Of a DNA stretch of 64,000 bases, positions 1 to 9,688 are shown one piece after another. Numbering within the stretch: position 1 is the first letter of the stretch; each line of letters starts with the position of its first letter. The notes beneath the pieces were generated by a model. It saw only the letters and a list, made by a program, of their open reading frames with translations, had not been told where the DNA came from and searched no databases. The translations under genes were made by a program, and so were the position numbers. This DNA comes from Carettochelys insculpta (Eukaryota; Chordata; Testudines; Carettochelyidae), in NCBI RefSeq assembly GCF_033958435.1, contig NC_134147.1, positions 46,742,001 to 46,806,000 of the forward strand, read 5' to 3'.

Positions 1-1195
1 GTGCTGTACTCCTGAGGTAAGAAGGTAACATTCACGTGGGTAATGGGTCAGAAATTTTCAAAGGAAAGTTTGTGTGCATTGGATTTCTTAAATTGTGACA
101 TTAAAACTTTGAATGCCTTCTTTATGAAACAAGAAAATATATTGACTCAGATTTTGCAACTAACCTAACTGAGAGTGTTGTACAAGAGCCTTTAATGTAC
201 TACCTCAACAATTATACTTGATCATAATCACTGAAGTGTGTCACCTTTTACATTCAGTAATGTGATCATTTAAATCATTTAATAGGTTCTTTTCTGTTGA
301 CAGTGATACATAAGTTCTGTGTGATTAGTTGTAATAAATCAATATAATCTTCTTGGCTCTTCAAATATATAACCAAAATAGCACCAACCTTGACTATTGT
401 AAACCAGGAAATAAGTTAAGTGTTTAGCATTTCCACAGAAGCAGTTGTATACCATACAATCAGAGTTCAATAGCAATTCCAAAACTACAAGAGTCTAACT
501 GGAAGGAGGGTTTCATGCTTTGCTCCTTAATAGAGGGAAGTGACAAGGGAAGTGCTGTCAAGCTTTTGTTGATGTAGAATATTGTCTTTGAAAATGACAG
601 CATAGAGTGTGGATAACGTATGGAGGAAGATGTATGCATTGGAATGTTTAAACCACTGCTAGACTAGACAGGACTTTTAGTAGCATTTCTATTGACACCG
701 TCAGTAAAAGAAAAACATTCTTTGTGGGCAAATGTTTTGTGTATTTTTAAACTGTTTTTTTATAAGTTCTGATAGCACACCCAACAGCATGCTATTAGAG
801 CATCTTTGAAAGCATAAAAATAAAGAGATTTTTCCCCCCCCATAAATGACAGTGTAACAAAGCCAGCTGCGTCCTGTGAACATTCTCATGACCTATGGGC
901 ATGCTTCAGGCTGGACTGACGACTGAGTGCTCAGCACCGTGAAAGACTGAACCCTGGAACTCCACACATTTATGACCTTAACACAATAAAACAAAAGTGC
1001 TGCAATGGAATCCGCAGTCATATCCTGATCCTTAGTGCTCTGTGGCAGTGGGAAGATCCAGGATTGACTGTTCATACCTTATGCTGCTTGAGAATGCTAT
1101 TGGCTAGCAAGTCATTTTTCTATTGATTAGGAAGTCATTTTTCCATCTAAGTTCAGTTTTTTAAATTGATTTATCTTTTCTTTAAATGTACATAC
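1..1195. other. Unassigned AT-rich sequence
   Basis: I see no gene, repeat family or splice-bounded reading frame here. Short reading frames at 701-1075 are low-complexity and have no recognisable domain. Confidence 0.5.
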
Positions 1196-1764
1196 TGTGG
1201 CATGGTCTGTACCATTCCTCAGCCCCAGACGTCTCTTCAGCCCACAGTCACACCAGAGACTTGAGTTCCACCATAGGGGTTCCACTTGTCCTTGCTGGGG
1301 TTCGGGTTTCTGTCCCTTAGCTAGAAGGGCATTGGGTAGGAGCCTCCTGGTTTGTCTAGGCTGAATAATCAGTCCTTCCCAGCTGTGGTCTGGGCTCTGA
1401 AGTTACAGGGGGAAGGGAGCCCAAACACTCCTCTTTTGTTTCTGGTAAGGCTGGCGTTCTCCTTAGCTACTCTTTGACTCTCCCCTTATCAGTTCTAATC
1501 TCTACACTTCTCTCCAACCTCCTCCTCTTCTCTCTCCACAACTTCCTATGGGGGAGGGGGTTGAAGGAAGGGGGAAGGTAAGGCTTTTTAAAAGGCCTGT
1601 GGCTGCAGCAAGTGGGATCAGCTGGCCCTAATTGATTTACTGCAGCCCTTTGCCTGCTGCTCCCACTCTGCCTGTGATACCTCCTGATTAGTGAGGGTCA
1701 TTTCTACTTTTTGGAACTGCCTCTCTCTTCTTGTAAGGTAGCCCTCTGGCCTGACACTGTCACA
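1196..1764 (-). mobile_element. Candidate solo LTR, minus orientation
   Basis: The block is GC-richer than its surroundings and is bounded by a short inverted repeat: TGTGGCA at the left edge and TGTCACA at the right edge, so on the minus strand it starts TGTGACA and ends TGCCACA. This fits the TG...CA ends of an LTR. Flanking tetramers are ATAC and GTAC, an imperfect 4 bp target duplication. A TTTTAAAA stretch near 1588-1597 could act as a core promoter element. No internal retroviral or gypsy coding sequence adjoins it. The family is not identified and the boundaries rest only on the terminal motif. Confidence 0.45.
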
Positions 1765-2416
1765 GTACTCTTCAAAAAGTACTCTTAAATTAATACTGCA
1801 ATTTTTAATTTATTTTTCTAACATTTAGTGGATGTGTTCCTAAGAGATGCTAGATTGAATGTTGTGGACAAGGAAGTCTTTTATCAAGTTGCATCTTTTT
1901 CCTGTTTAAAATATCTTTGCTTTTCAGAAGTGTTATGTCATTCTTTTTCCCTCTTACATACATCGAGTCTCATTTCCTTCCTTTGAAGAAACAATATAAC
2001 AAGATATAAAAGCTGATGCTTGCTTTAGGCATATTTACAAATCTGATGTAAGTTTCACATGTGTATAGCCATTGCCCATAATGTTCTTCAGCTTATTGTT
2101 CTCAGAATATTTATTTCCTAAATGTGTAGAAGTTATTTAATTGTTTTCATAGCTTTTGATGGAGAAGTTTTGTCAATCTTACATTTATTATTTTTGCTGT
2201 CCATTATGGAAATAAGGTGATTATATGAATGATCTTTAATATAGACATTCCATATCTGCTGGGGAATATCATGTAGGCACACTGACTTAAAAGGAGCATG
2301 AAATTACAGCTTTTCTTGACTACTTAAAAGTAGGAAGAAAACAGGTTCATAGGAACTGGCTGAAGAATGTTACTTGACGTCCTTTTTTGCATTAAATTAG
2401 CAGAATATGTGTTATT
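1765..2416. other. Unassigned AT-rich sequence
   Basis: I see no recognisable element or coding segment. Confidence 0.5.
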
Positions 2417-3121
2417 CATAGATTCCAAGGCCAGGAGGGGTAATTGTGATCATCTGGTCTGACCTCTTGAATAACACAGGTCATAAAATTTCCCCAAATA
2501 ATTCCTGGAGCATTATCTATTAGGGAAAAAAAATAGGCTTTATTTAAAAATTGTCAGTGAAGGAGAATCTACCATGACCTGTGGTACATTGTTCCAATGA
2601 CTAATTGCCCTCTTTGTTAAAAATTTATACTTTACTTCCGGTTTGAATTTGTCTAGCTTCAACTTCCAGCCAGTTGGATCATGTTACAGCTTTCTCTGCT
2701 TGACTAGAGAACCCATTATTAAATACTTGTTTGCCATATAAATACTTATAAACTGTAATCAAGAAACCCCTTAACCTTCTGTTTCTTACGCTAAATAGAT
2801 GGGGCTCTTTGAGTCTATCACTATAAAGCATACTTACCAGTCTTTTAATCATTCTTGTGGCTATTCTCTGAACCATTTGCAATTTATCAACATCCTTCTT
2901 TAATAGCAGAACTGGACACAGTATTCCGGCAGTGGTTATAACACTTGTAAATTTAGAGGTAAAATAACTTTGAGATTCCCCTGTTTGTGCATTCCAGGAT
3001 CACATTAGCTCTTTTGGCCACAGCTTGACATTGGGAGTTCATGCTCAGTCCATGATCTGCCACGATTTTTGAATCTTTTTAAAAGTCACTACTTCCCTGT
3101 ACAGAGGACAACATTTGCTCA

Positions 3122-3145
3122 GTGTGTGTGTGTGTGTGTGTGTGT
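3122..3145. repeat. (TG)n microsatellite
   Basis: About 12 uninterrupted TG units, just left of the hAT insertion inside the CR1 copy. Confidence 0.95.
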
Positions 3146-3163
3146 ATATTTGGCCATATTAGA

Positions 3164-3509
3164 TAGGGCCACCATATCTCCCTGTCCCAAATATGTGACA
3201 GGGACATAGGGGGTGAGGGACAGCTCCTCCAAGCTTCAGCGAGCTGAGAAGGAGGCGGCAGCTGCCCTGACTCCCATACCCCAGGCCAACAGCAGCCCCC
3301 AGTGCTCCAGGGAACCCCAAGGAAGCTTCAGGGACGGGACAGCCGTGGCGCTTTGCGCCACTTTCCCCGAGCCTCAGTGGCAGGGACAGGGCAGCCATAG
3401 CTGCTGGCAGAAAATATGGGACAATTGGTTCCTTTTCCAAAATAAGAAGGGACATCACGTCCCATATATGGAACCGTCCAACCAAAAAGCGGGATGGATG
3501 GTCACCCTA
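3164..3509. mobile_element. Non-autonomous hAT element, 346 bp
   Basis: Terminal inverted repeats are TAGGGCCACCAT on the left and, reverse complemented, TAGGGTGACCAT on the right. The element is flanked by an exact 8 bp duplication ATATTAGA (3156-3163 and 3510-3517), the size expected of hAT transposases. It has no transposase gene and interrupts the CR1 copy at 2417-4840, so it is younger. The GC-rich interior gives long but meaningless reading frames on both strands. Confidence 0.85.
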
Positions 3510-4556
3510 ATATTAGAATGCATATTGTTTGCTTGTTGCCATCTTACCAAGTGATGCAGATTGCTTTGAATCAGTGACCTATTCTATTCATTATTTACCT
3601 CTCCTGCAAACTTTATTAGTGATGAAGTTATGGTTTTTTTCTGGATTACTGATAAAATGTTAGTATAGGGATAAGAATTTAGAATGTGTCATGGTAATTT
3701 TATATTGTTGAAGCTTTTTAATCAAAATTTTGTTCGGTATCATATTAAATACCTTGCAGAATTCTGTTACATCATCAGTATGATGCTTATGAACCAATGT
3801 AATGGTTCAGTTAACTCTTTAGCCAGCTCTTGAAAAACTCTTGGATAACAGTTATTTGGGCATGTTGATTTTAAAATATTTGACTTTCAGAGCTTCTGTT
3901 TAATATTTTCCACATATACAAATAGAATGGAAAGAGTGCTGTCATCACCATAAGGTGAAACTATATCATTTGTTTTCTCCAAATATTTATTGAATACATT
4001 TGTCTTTTCTCTATGTGTTTTTTATTCTACCATTTCTGTCTACTATTGTGTGAGTACTATTTGTCAGGATTATTTTTGTTTGTAGTATTTTTAAAAACTT
4101 CCTTCTGATTGTCCTTAAATCTGCAGTACAGAGATGTCTTCTTGTGTCTTTTGCTTCTCTTGTCAATCTTCTGGAATTTCTAGCTTCTGATTTATAGTCA
4201 TTATTATCACTTCCCTTTTTCCCATCCTGTATATAATACAAATTTTTATTGTTGCCTTCACTCACCCTGTAAACCAAGGTGGTTTTTTTTTCAACCTGCA
4301 GTTTCCTGTGGGATAGTGGCATTTTGGAGAGCTACTAAAGTATTCTTAAATGATTTCCAATTATCATTCACATTTTTGTGATTAGATTCTTTCAGCTCAT
4401 TTGGCTCATAATCATTTTCACATTTGTGGTGTTGCACATTTTAAACCAGAAGCATATATATAAGCGATCCAGACTTTATTTTGCTTGCACATTATAAGTG
4501 ATTACATCTTGATTATTTATACCTAAGTTACCATTAATATTATGCTCAAAGATTGT

Positions 4557-4684
4557 GCATCTGTTGAAGCGGGTCTTTGTCCATGAAAACTTATGCTCCA
4601 AAATATCTGTTAGTTTGTAAGGTGCCACAGGACATCTTATTGTTCTCAAAAATACAGACTAACACGGGTGCCTCTCTGATGTTA
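4557..4684 (+). mobile_element. Short Penelope-like unit with degenerate hammerhead-like start
   Basis: A 128 bp insert in the CR1 copy, flanked by the exact 9 bp duplication AAAGATTGT (4548-4556 and 4685-4693). It begins GCATCTGTTGAAG, contains TTATGCTCC and AAGGTGCCACAGGA, and ends AGACTAACACGGGTGCCTCT. The same modules occur in the copies at 8054, 19144, 33594 and 60809. I assign it to Penelope-like elements because this terminal sequence recurs with hammerhead-type core motifs, as known for that class. It has no coding capacity. Confidence 0.65.
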
Positions 4685-5298
4685 AAAGATTGTTTCCTGT
4701 TTGTCTGCTAGGGGGGGAACTAATAAAGAATTTCCATGTCTTGCCTGTGAAACCCTTTTTGAGTTATAGAATTGCCATCTATAATGTTTAGAAATTCCAA
4801 GGATGTTTTAGTATTGGAAGCATGAGATATCTCTCTTTGGGGGAATTCCATTCAACAGCAGAATTAATATCCTCCATGGATTTTCTTTCCTGCAGAATAA
4901 TTTCTTCTGACAGGGTGGTGAAGGGAAGCTGCAATTACACCTTTCATCCTACAGGAGCTGATATGGTGCCAAAAGAGAGGGGATATGGGTACAGGTGCAG
5001 CTGTGCCTGACTGAATGGGATGAAAAGGGGATTGAAGTGCAGAGACACATGGAAATAGGGGGAGCTATGCTGAGCTGAGTGAGGGTGCAGGTGTACATGG
5101 GCACAGTGCCATATGAGGGCATGCAGATACACCTGACTGAAAGGAGACTGGGTGCGTAGGACCACATAGAGACAAGGCAGATGAAGGTAGGGCTCAGCCC
5201 GGATCTTCATGGGGAAGATTCTTTGAAAACTCCCCACCCCACAAATCTGTTCCATACTTCTCCCATCCACCCAACAATCCTCCCTTACTCCCTGGCAT

Positions 5299-6720
5299 CT
5301 TAGAATCATAGGGCTGGAAGGGACCTCAGTAGGTCATCTAGTCCAACCTCCTGCTTCAAGAAGGATCAACCTCAACTAGGTCATCCTAGCCAGGACTGGG
5401 ACTTAATAACCTCGGGATGGAGAATCCACCAGCGCTCTAGACAACACATTCCAGTGCTTCACTACCCTCCTGGTGAAGTAGTTTTTCCTAATATCCAACT
5501 TATTCCTCTCCTTCTGGAATTTCAGACAATTGCTCCTTGTTCTGACATCTGTCACAATGCGAACAGTTTCTCTCCATCCTCTCTAGAGGTCTCCTTCAGG
5601 AAGTTGAAGGCTGTTATTAAATCACCCCTCAGTCTTCTCTTCTGTAAACTATATGAGCCCAGATCCCTCAGCCTCTCTTCATAGGTCATATGCTCCAGCA
5701 CCTTAAGCATTTTCATTGCCCTCTGCTGAGCCTGTTCCAGCAAATCCACATCCTTTTTAATACTGGGGGGGTCTGTCCCACGAAAGCTCACCTAATAAAC
5801 CATTTCGCTAGTCTTTAAAGTGCTACTTGACTGTTTTTTGTTTTGACGGGGGGGTGTGTGTGTGTGCAAAACCAGACAAAATATTCCAGATGTGGCCTCA
5901 CTAGTGCTGAACAGAGGGAAACAACCACTTCTCTAGATTTGCTCACAATGCTCTTTAATGGACTCATGCCGTTAGCCTTCTTGGTACAAGGGCATACTGT
6001 TTACTCATATCCAGCCTTTCATCCACCATAACTCCTAGGTCTGCAAACTTGCTGAGGGTGCAATCCAGTCCCTCATCCAGGTCATTAATAAAGATGTTGA
6101 ACAACACTGGCCCCAGAACCAAGCCCTGGGGTACTCCCCTTGAAACCAACCGCCTTCCAGTTATTGAGCCATTGACCACCACCTGTTGGGCCCAACCACC
6201 AAGCCAGCTTTCTATCCATCTTATAGTCTATGGATCCAATCCATACTTCCTCAGCTTATGGGCAAGAATGTTCTGGGAGACAATATGAGAAGCTTTGCTG
6301 AAGTCAAGGTAGATCACATCTGCTGACTTCCCCATGTCCACAGAGCCTGTTACCTCATCATAGAAGTTAGATTGGTCAGGCATAACTTACCCTTAGTGAA
6401 TCCATGTTGACTACTCTTGATTGCATTCCCCTCTTCCAGGTGCTCCAAAATGGATTCCTTGAGGATCCCCTCCATTATTTTCTCAGGTATTGAGCTAAGG
6501 CTGGCTAGTCTGTAGTTTCCTGGATTGTCCTTCTTTCCTTTTTTAAACCAATTACTTCCCACTGGCTCAGCACATCCATTAACCTGACTCCTTAGGTCTT
6601 TGCACTGTTTCTGAGAAGTGTGGGAAATAATTTCTCTATTGTAGATTGTAGGTAGGTTTTTAAGAAGATGGTCATCCTGATTCTTAGTGTGTTTTTTGCA
6701 GTCGTTTTCAGACACCAACT
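5299..6720 (-). mobile_element. CR1 LINE copy, minus strand, reverse transcriptase part
   Basis: The CR1 3' end lies near 5299 (AATCATAGGGCTGGAAGGGA type). Minus-strand fragments show reverse transcriptase motifs: GNYRLASLSSIPEKIMEGIL (6350-6718), then [20 protein letters not shown] followed by FAD joined directly to [12 protein letters not shown] (5964-6182), and the C-terminal DLGSYSLQKRRLRGDLI block (5552-5791). The segment normally lying between the catalytic FADD and LGVMVD is missing, so the active site was lost by an internal deletion. A Penelope-like tail interrupts it at about 5768-5845. Confidence 0.85.
5768..5845 (+). mobile_element. Penelope-like tail of a second family, inside CR1
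   Basis: The sequence GTCTGTCCCACGAAAGCTCA, followed by TAGTCTTTAAAGTGCTACTT, parallels the hammerhead arm plus TAGTCTATAAGGTGCC modules of the other Penelope-like units but differs enough to be another family. It splits the CR1 open reading frame. G-rich sequence on both sides (GGGGGGG) may be the duplicated target but is too simple to be decisive. Confidence 0.5.
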
Positions 6721-6933
6721 AGTAAAGAACTTTGTTCTTTATCTCTTAGGACACTGGTCCATAAACATTCAAGATACAATAAACTCTTTCATATGTGGCA
6801 TTCTATCATCCAGAACTCTCAGATAACTGGCATTTAACCCATAAGTAAATTTTAGTTACGTTTTCCATAAGTACATTATAGTCAAAGTAAACATGAATAA
6901 ATGCAGCAAATACAGTATAAGTTTGCAGTTTGC

Positions 6934-7045
6934 AGGGTGGAGGCATAGCTTATTGGTTAGAGCATTGGCCTTGTAAACTCAAGGTTATGAGCTCAATCCT
7001 TGTGGGGGCCTTTCAAGAGTCTGGAGCAGGTTAACTTAATTGGTA
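6934..7045 (+). mobile_element. 5' part of a tRNA-derived turtle SINE
   Basis: A tRNA-like head is visible: an A-box-like segment in CATAGCTTATTGGTTAGAGC and a degenerate B-box in GGTTATGAGCTCAATCC. The CR1-like tail is absent, and the copy is followed at once by a second SINE. It is an immobile Pol III retroposon fragment, not a functional tRNA. Confidence 0.7.
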
Positions 7046-7048
7046 GCT

Positions 7049-7246
7049 GTGGGAGATAGCTCAGTGGTTTGAGTACTGGCCTGTTAAACCCAGGGTTGTA
7101 AGCTCAGTTCTTGAGGGGGCTATTTCAGAATCTGGGGCAAATAGATTTAAAAAAAAATACCAGGGATGGTGATAGGCCTTACAGTCAGGACAAGGGACTG
7201 GATTCAATGACCTCTCAAGGTCTTTTCCAGCTCTGTGAATTTGATA
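7049..7246 (+). mobile_element. tRNA-derived turtle SINE (tortoise Pol III type)
   Basis: The head has GAGATAGCTCAGTGGTTTGA (A-box region) and GGTTGTAAGCTCAG (B-box region). The body has GGGGGCTATTTCAGAATCTG, an A-rich run, and a CR1-like tail with GGATTCAATGACCTCTCAAG. This architecture is known for the cryptodiran turtle SINE family, whose tail is copied by a CR1-type LINE. It sits inside the Tigger-like element. Confidence 0.8.
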
Positions 7247-7439
7247 GGTACAATAGTGTTGTTGGTAAATAAAGTACTCTGCATACACCTTTGTTTGTTT
7301 CTTAATAGCTAATCTTGTTTTTCTTTAGTGTTATGCATAGCTAAGTATACCTCTCTATCATCCAGAATATTTGAATATCTGGCAACCTCCTTGTCCTTTG
7401 GCAGCTGGATATGAAGGTTTACGGTAATTTTGTTCCCAT

Positions 7440-7760
7440 TGATCAGTGGCATGCAAATAGGTAATACCATTTTGACAGAGTGCCACACCCTGTTTTGCTC
7501 ATTTGCTCATTCTTAAATAGATTATCACCACTGATTTTTAACATTCTAATCATGCAAATCATCCTATCAGGTTTTAGTAAAAGCAGTTAGATCGAATTTA
7601 TGCTCATAAATGAGCGATTTCAATTCCCCTCGTTACCCAGACTCCTAGTATGGTGCATAGATAATTAAAGAATTTCTTCTGTGCATGTTCTTTGGTTCCT
7701 TGATTAATTTGTTCTCAACATATGGATTTTGTGTTAAATGAATGTTCATATATTCCTTCT
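7440..7760 (-). mobile_element. CR1 endonuclease-domain relic
   Basis: On the minus strand, pieces in shifting frames resemble the start of the CR1 apurinic-type endonuclease: a SLGN-like motif near 7635, then DDLHD, then ISGDNLFK near 7515, the order seen in CR1 proteins. Stops and frameshifts are frequent. It may be the 5' part of the CR1 at 5299-6720, separated by the Tigger insertion and deletions, or an independent copy. Confidence 0.5.
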
Positions 7761-8036
7761 TTTTACTTAACCTTTTGCTTAGTTTAACCCCTTCCTAACT
7801 ACTGTTGCCAGCCTGTCCCTGAGAGATTGGTCCCCTTTTTGCTGAGGTTTGTAGCGAGGCAGGTATCAAAACCCAAAGGCCCCACACCCTCACCACAGGA
7901 GGTGGACCAATGTTCCTCAGAACACTTTCCTCACTTGTGGGAGTGGAAGAATCTCAGAGAAGATTGTGTGGAATCTCTTCTTTAGCACACTTCTGAGTTC
8001 TGAGTTCTCTGAAGTCATCTTCCATCTCTGAGCTAT
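7761..8036. other. Unassigned sequence
   Basis: No recognisable element. Confidence 0.5.
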
Positions 8037-8053
8037 CTCATGACATGGTGTCA

Positions 8054-8253
8054 AGTATCGGAGGGGTAGCCGTGTTAGTTTGGATCTGTAACAGCAACGA
8101 AGGGTCCTGTGGCACCTTATAGACTAACAGAAAAGTTTTGAGCATGAGCTTTCGTGAGCACAGACTCACCATCTGATGAAGTGAGTCTGCTCACGAAAGC
8201 TCATGCTCAAAACTTTTCTGTTAGTCTATAAGGTGCCACAGGACCCTTCGTTG
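8054..8253. mobile_element. Fold-back Penelope-like unit with hammerhead ribozyme-like core
   Basis: Two copies of a Penelope-like terminal unit are joined head to head: left arm 8093-8169 (minus) and right arm 8181-8255 (plus). They match perfectly except for a 2 nt insertion, with an 11 nt spacer. The minus arm continues to the usual end (CCGTGTTAG at about 8070). On plus, CTGATGA (8173-8179), a GTGAG/CTCAC hairpin, GAAA (8195-8198) and AGC-TCAT-GCT followed by C (8208) reproduce a hammerhead core with a minimal stem III. An extra A after CTGATGA and weak stem I pairing argue for a degenerate or dimer-dependent ribozyme. Near-identical 17-mers, CTCATGACATGGTGTCA and CTCATGACATAGTATCA, flank the whole. 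Confidence 0.65.
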
Positions 8254-8455
8254 CTCATGACATAGTATCATTTGTGTTGGTATGAACCATCACCAGTGGA
8301 TCTTTGCCTCTCAGCATCAGAAGTCTATCCATCTTATGTTTTGGCTATGTGATGGCAGCACACTCTCTATTTTCTTCTGTTCTTTACAGAATTTCTTCAA
8401 GTCTTCTGAATATTAAAACTCCCAGTAGAGATCATCTGTCTTCTGTGGACAATTG

Positions 8456-8851
8456 GGCTATGTCTACATATGGTATGTTAATGAGGCAGTTTGGAAGGTG
8501 CTAATGAGGCACTGACATGAATATGCAATGCATCATGAGCATAATGGTGGATGTGAGTGATTTGAAAGTACCGCTTTTGGAATGCATACCACCCATGTAG
8601 ACGGGGGCTTTTGAAAGGACCCCCTGACTTCAAAAGCCCCTTATTCCTGAGACAAAATAGGAAGGGGTCCTTTCAAAAGGCCCCTGTCTACATGGGTGGC
8701 GTGCATTCTGAAAGCGGCACTTTTGAATCGCACACAACCACCATTATGCTAATGAAGCGCTGCATATTCATGTCAGTGCCTCATTAGCATCTTCCAAACT
8801 GCCTCATTAACATGCCCCGTACAAAAGGAGCAGGGATGTGTAGACACAGTC
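8456..8851. mobile_element. Palindromic PIF/Harbinger-type MITE, 396 bp
   Basis: The ends are GGCTATGTCTA and, reverse complemented, GACTGTGTCTA, with TTG on both sides. Internally both halves carry TTAATGAGGCAGTTTGG- and GCTAATGAGGCACTGACATG-like blocks as long imperfect inverted repeats. There is no coding capacity. The terminal motif matches the opening of the Harbinger element at 21478-26018, which suggests the same transposase superfamily, although TTG differs from the usual TWA target. Confidence 0.65.
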
Positions 8852-8974
8852 TTGGATAGCTCTTTGTGGGTGAGTTTAATTTGCTTACAGATTAGGGCAA
8901 GCTTCCACCCCAACGTATGTTTTGTATATCTATTTCCTTGGACTTACTGGATATTCTTTGTATTTGCAAACGAT

Positions 8975-9685
8975 GGCTACGTCTACACGTGCACGCTACA
9001 TCGAAATAGCTTATTTCGATGTAGCGACATCGAAATAGTCTATTTCGATGAATAACGTCTACACGTCCTCCAGGGCTGGCAACGTTGACGTTCAACTTCG
9101 ACGCTGGGCAGCACCACATCGAAATAGGGGCTGCGAGGGAACGTCTACACGCCAAAGTAGCACACATCGAAATAAGGGTGCCAGGAACAGCTGCAGACAG
9201 GGTCACAGGGCGGACTCAACAGCAAGCCGCTCCCTTAAGGGGCCCCTCCCAGACACAGTTGCACTAAACAACACAAGATCCACAGAGCCGACAACTGGTT
9301 GCAGACCCTGTGCATGCAGTATGGATCCCCAGCTGCAGCAGCAGCAGCCAGAAGCCCTGGGCTAAGGTCTGCGGCACACGGTGACCATAGAGCCCCTCAG
9401 GGGCTGGAGAGAGAGCGTCTCTCAACCCCTCAGCTGATGGCCACCATGGCGGACCTCGCTATTTCGATGTTGTGGAACACGGATCGTCTACACATGCCCT
9501 ACTTCGATGTTCAACTTCGAAGTAGGGCGCTATTCCCATCCCCTCATGGGGTTAGCGACTTCGACGTCTCGCCGCCTAACGTCGATTTCAACTTCGAAAT
9601 AGCGCCCAACACATGTAGCCGTGACAGGCGCTATTTCGAAGTTGGCGCCGGTACTTCGAAGTAGCGTGCACGTGTAGACGTGGCC
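8975..9685 (+). mobile_element. 711 bp Harbinger deletion derivative (MITE), copy 1
   Basis: The ends GGCTACGTCTACACGTGCAC and reverse-complemented GGCCACGTCTACACGTGCAC are flanked by GAT on both sides. The left ~390 bp match the transposase-side end of the autonomous element at 21478-26018 (reverse complemented); the right ~320 bp match its Myb-side end. A remnant of the transposase start codon survives at 9321: MDPQLQQQQPEALG followed by a stop. It therefore arose by internal deletion of the autonomous element. The copy at 26192-26902 has exactly the same length. Confidence 0.85.
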
Positions 9686-9688
9686 GAT

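Larger units (their letters stand above)
2417..4840 (-). mobile_element. Long CR1 LINE copy, minus strand, with two insertions
   Basis: Read on the minus strand, this runs from the linker upstream of the reverse transcriptase to the CR1 3' end at about 2417 (a CATAGATTCCAAGG-type tail). Fragments of the CR1 open reading frame are visible: the conserved C-terminal part at 2679-2882 (with RMIKRLVSMLYSDRLKEPHLF) and the basic linker at 4011-4322 (with SRRLTREAKDTRRHL). Many stops and frameshifts mark it as old. It is one insertion, because the CR1 sequence resumes on the far side of a 346 bp hAT element (3164-3509) and of a Penelope-like unit (4557-4684). CR1 LINEs mobilise by target-primed reverse transcription and are usually 5' truncated, as here. 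Confidence 0.85.
6777..7424. mobile_element. Tigger/pogo-like non-autonomous DNA transposon
   Basis: The left end CAATAAACTCTTTCATAT and the reverse-complemented right end CCGTAAACCTTCATAT form terminal inverted repeats. The element is flanked by TA on both sides (6775-6776, 7425-7426), the target expected of Tc1/mariner-pogo transposases. Subterminal TCTATCATCCAGAA occurs in both halves. The middle is occupied by two tRNA-derived SINE heads. No transposase remains. Confidence 0.6.

Noticed and set aside
6934..7246. tRNA genes
   Set aside because: A- and B-box-like motifs are present but no cloverleaf; the bodies and CR1-like tail identify SINEs.
8181..8208. Confident functional hammerhead ribozyme
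   Set aside because: An extra A after CTGATGA and poor stem I pairing in this copy leave it as a candidate only.
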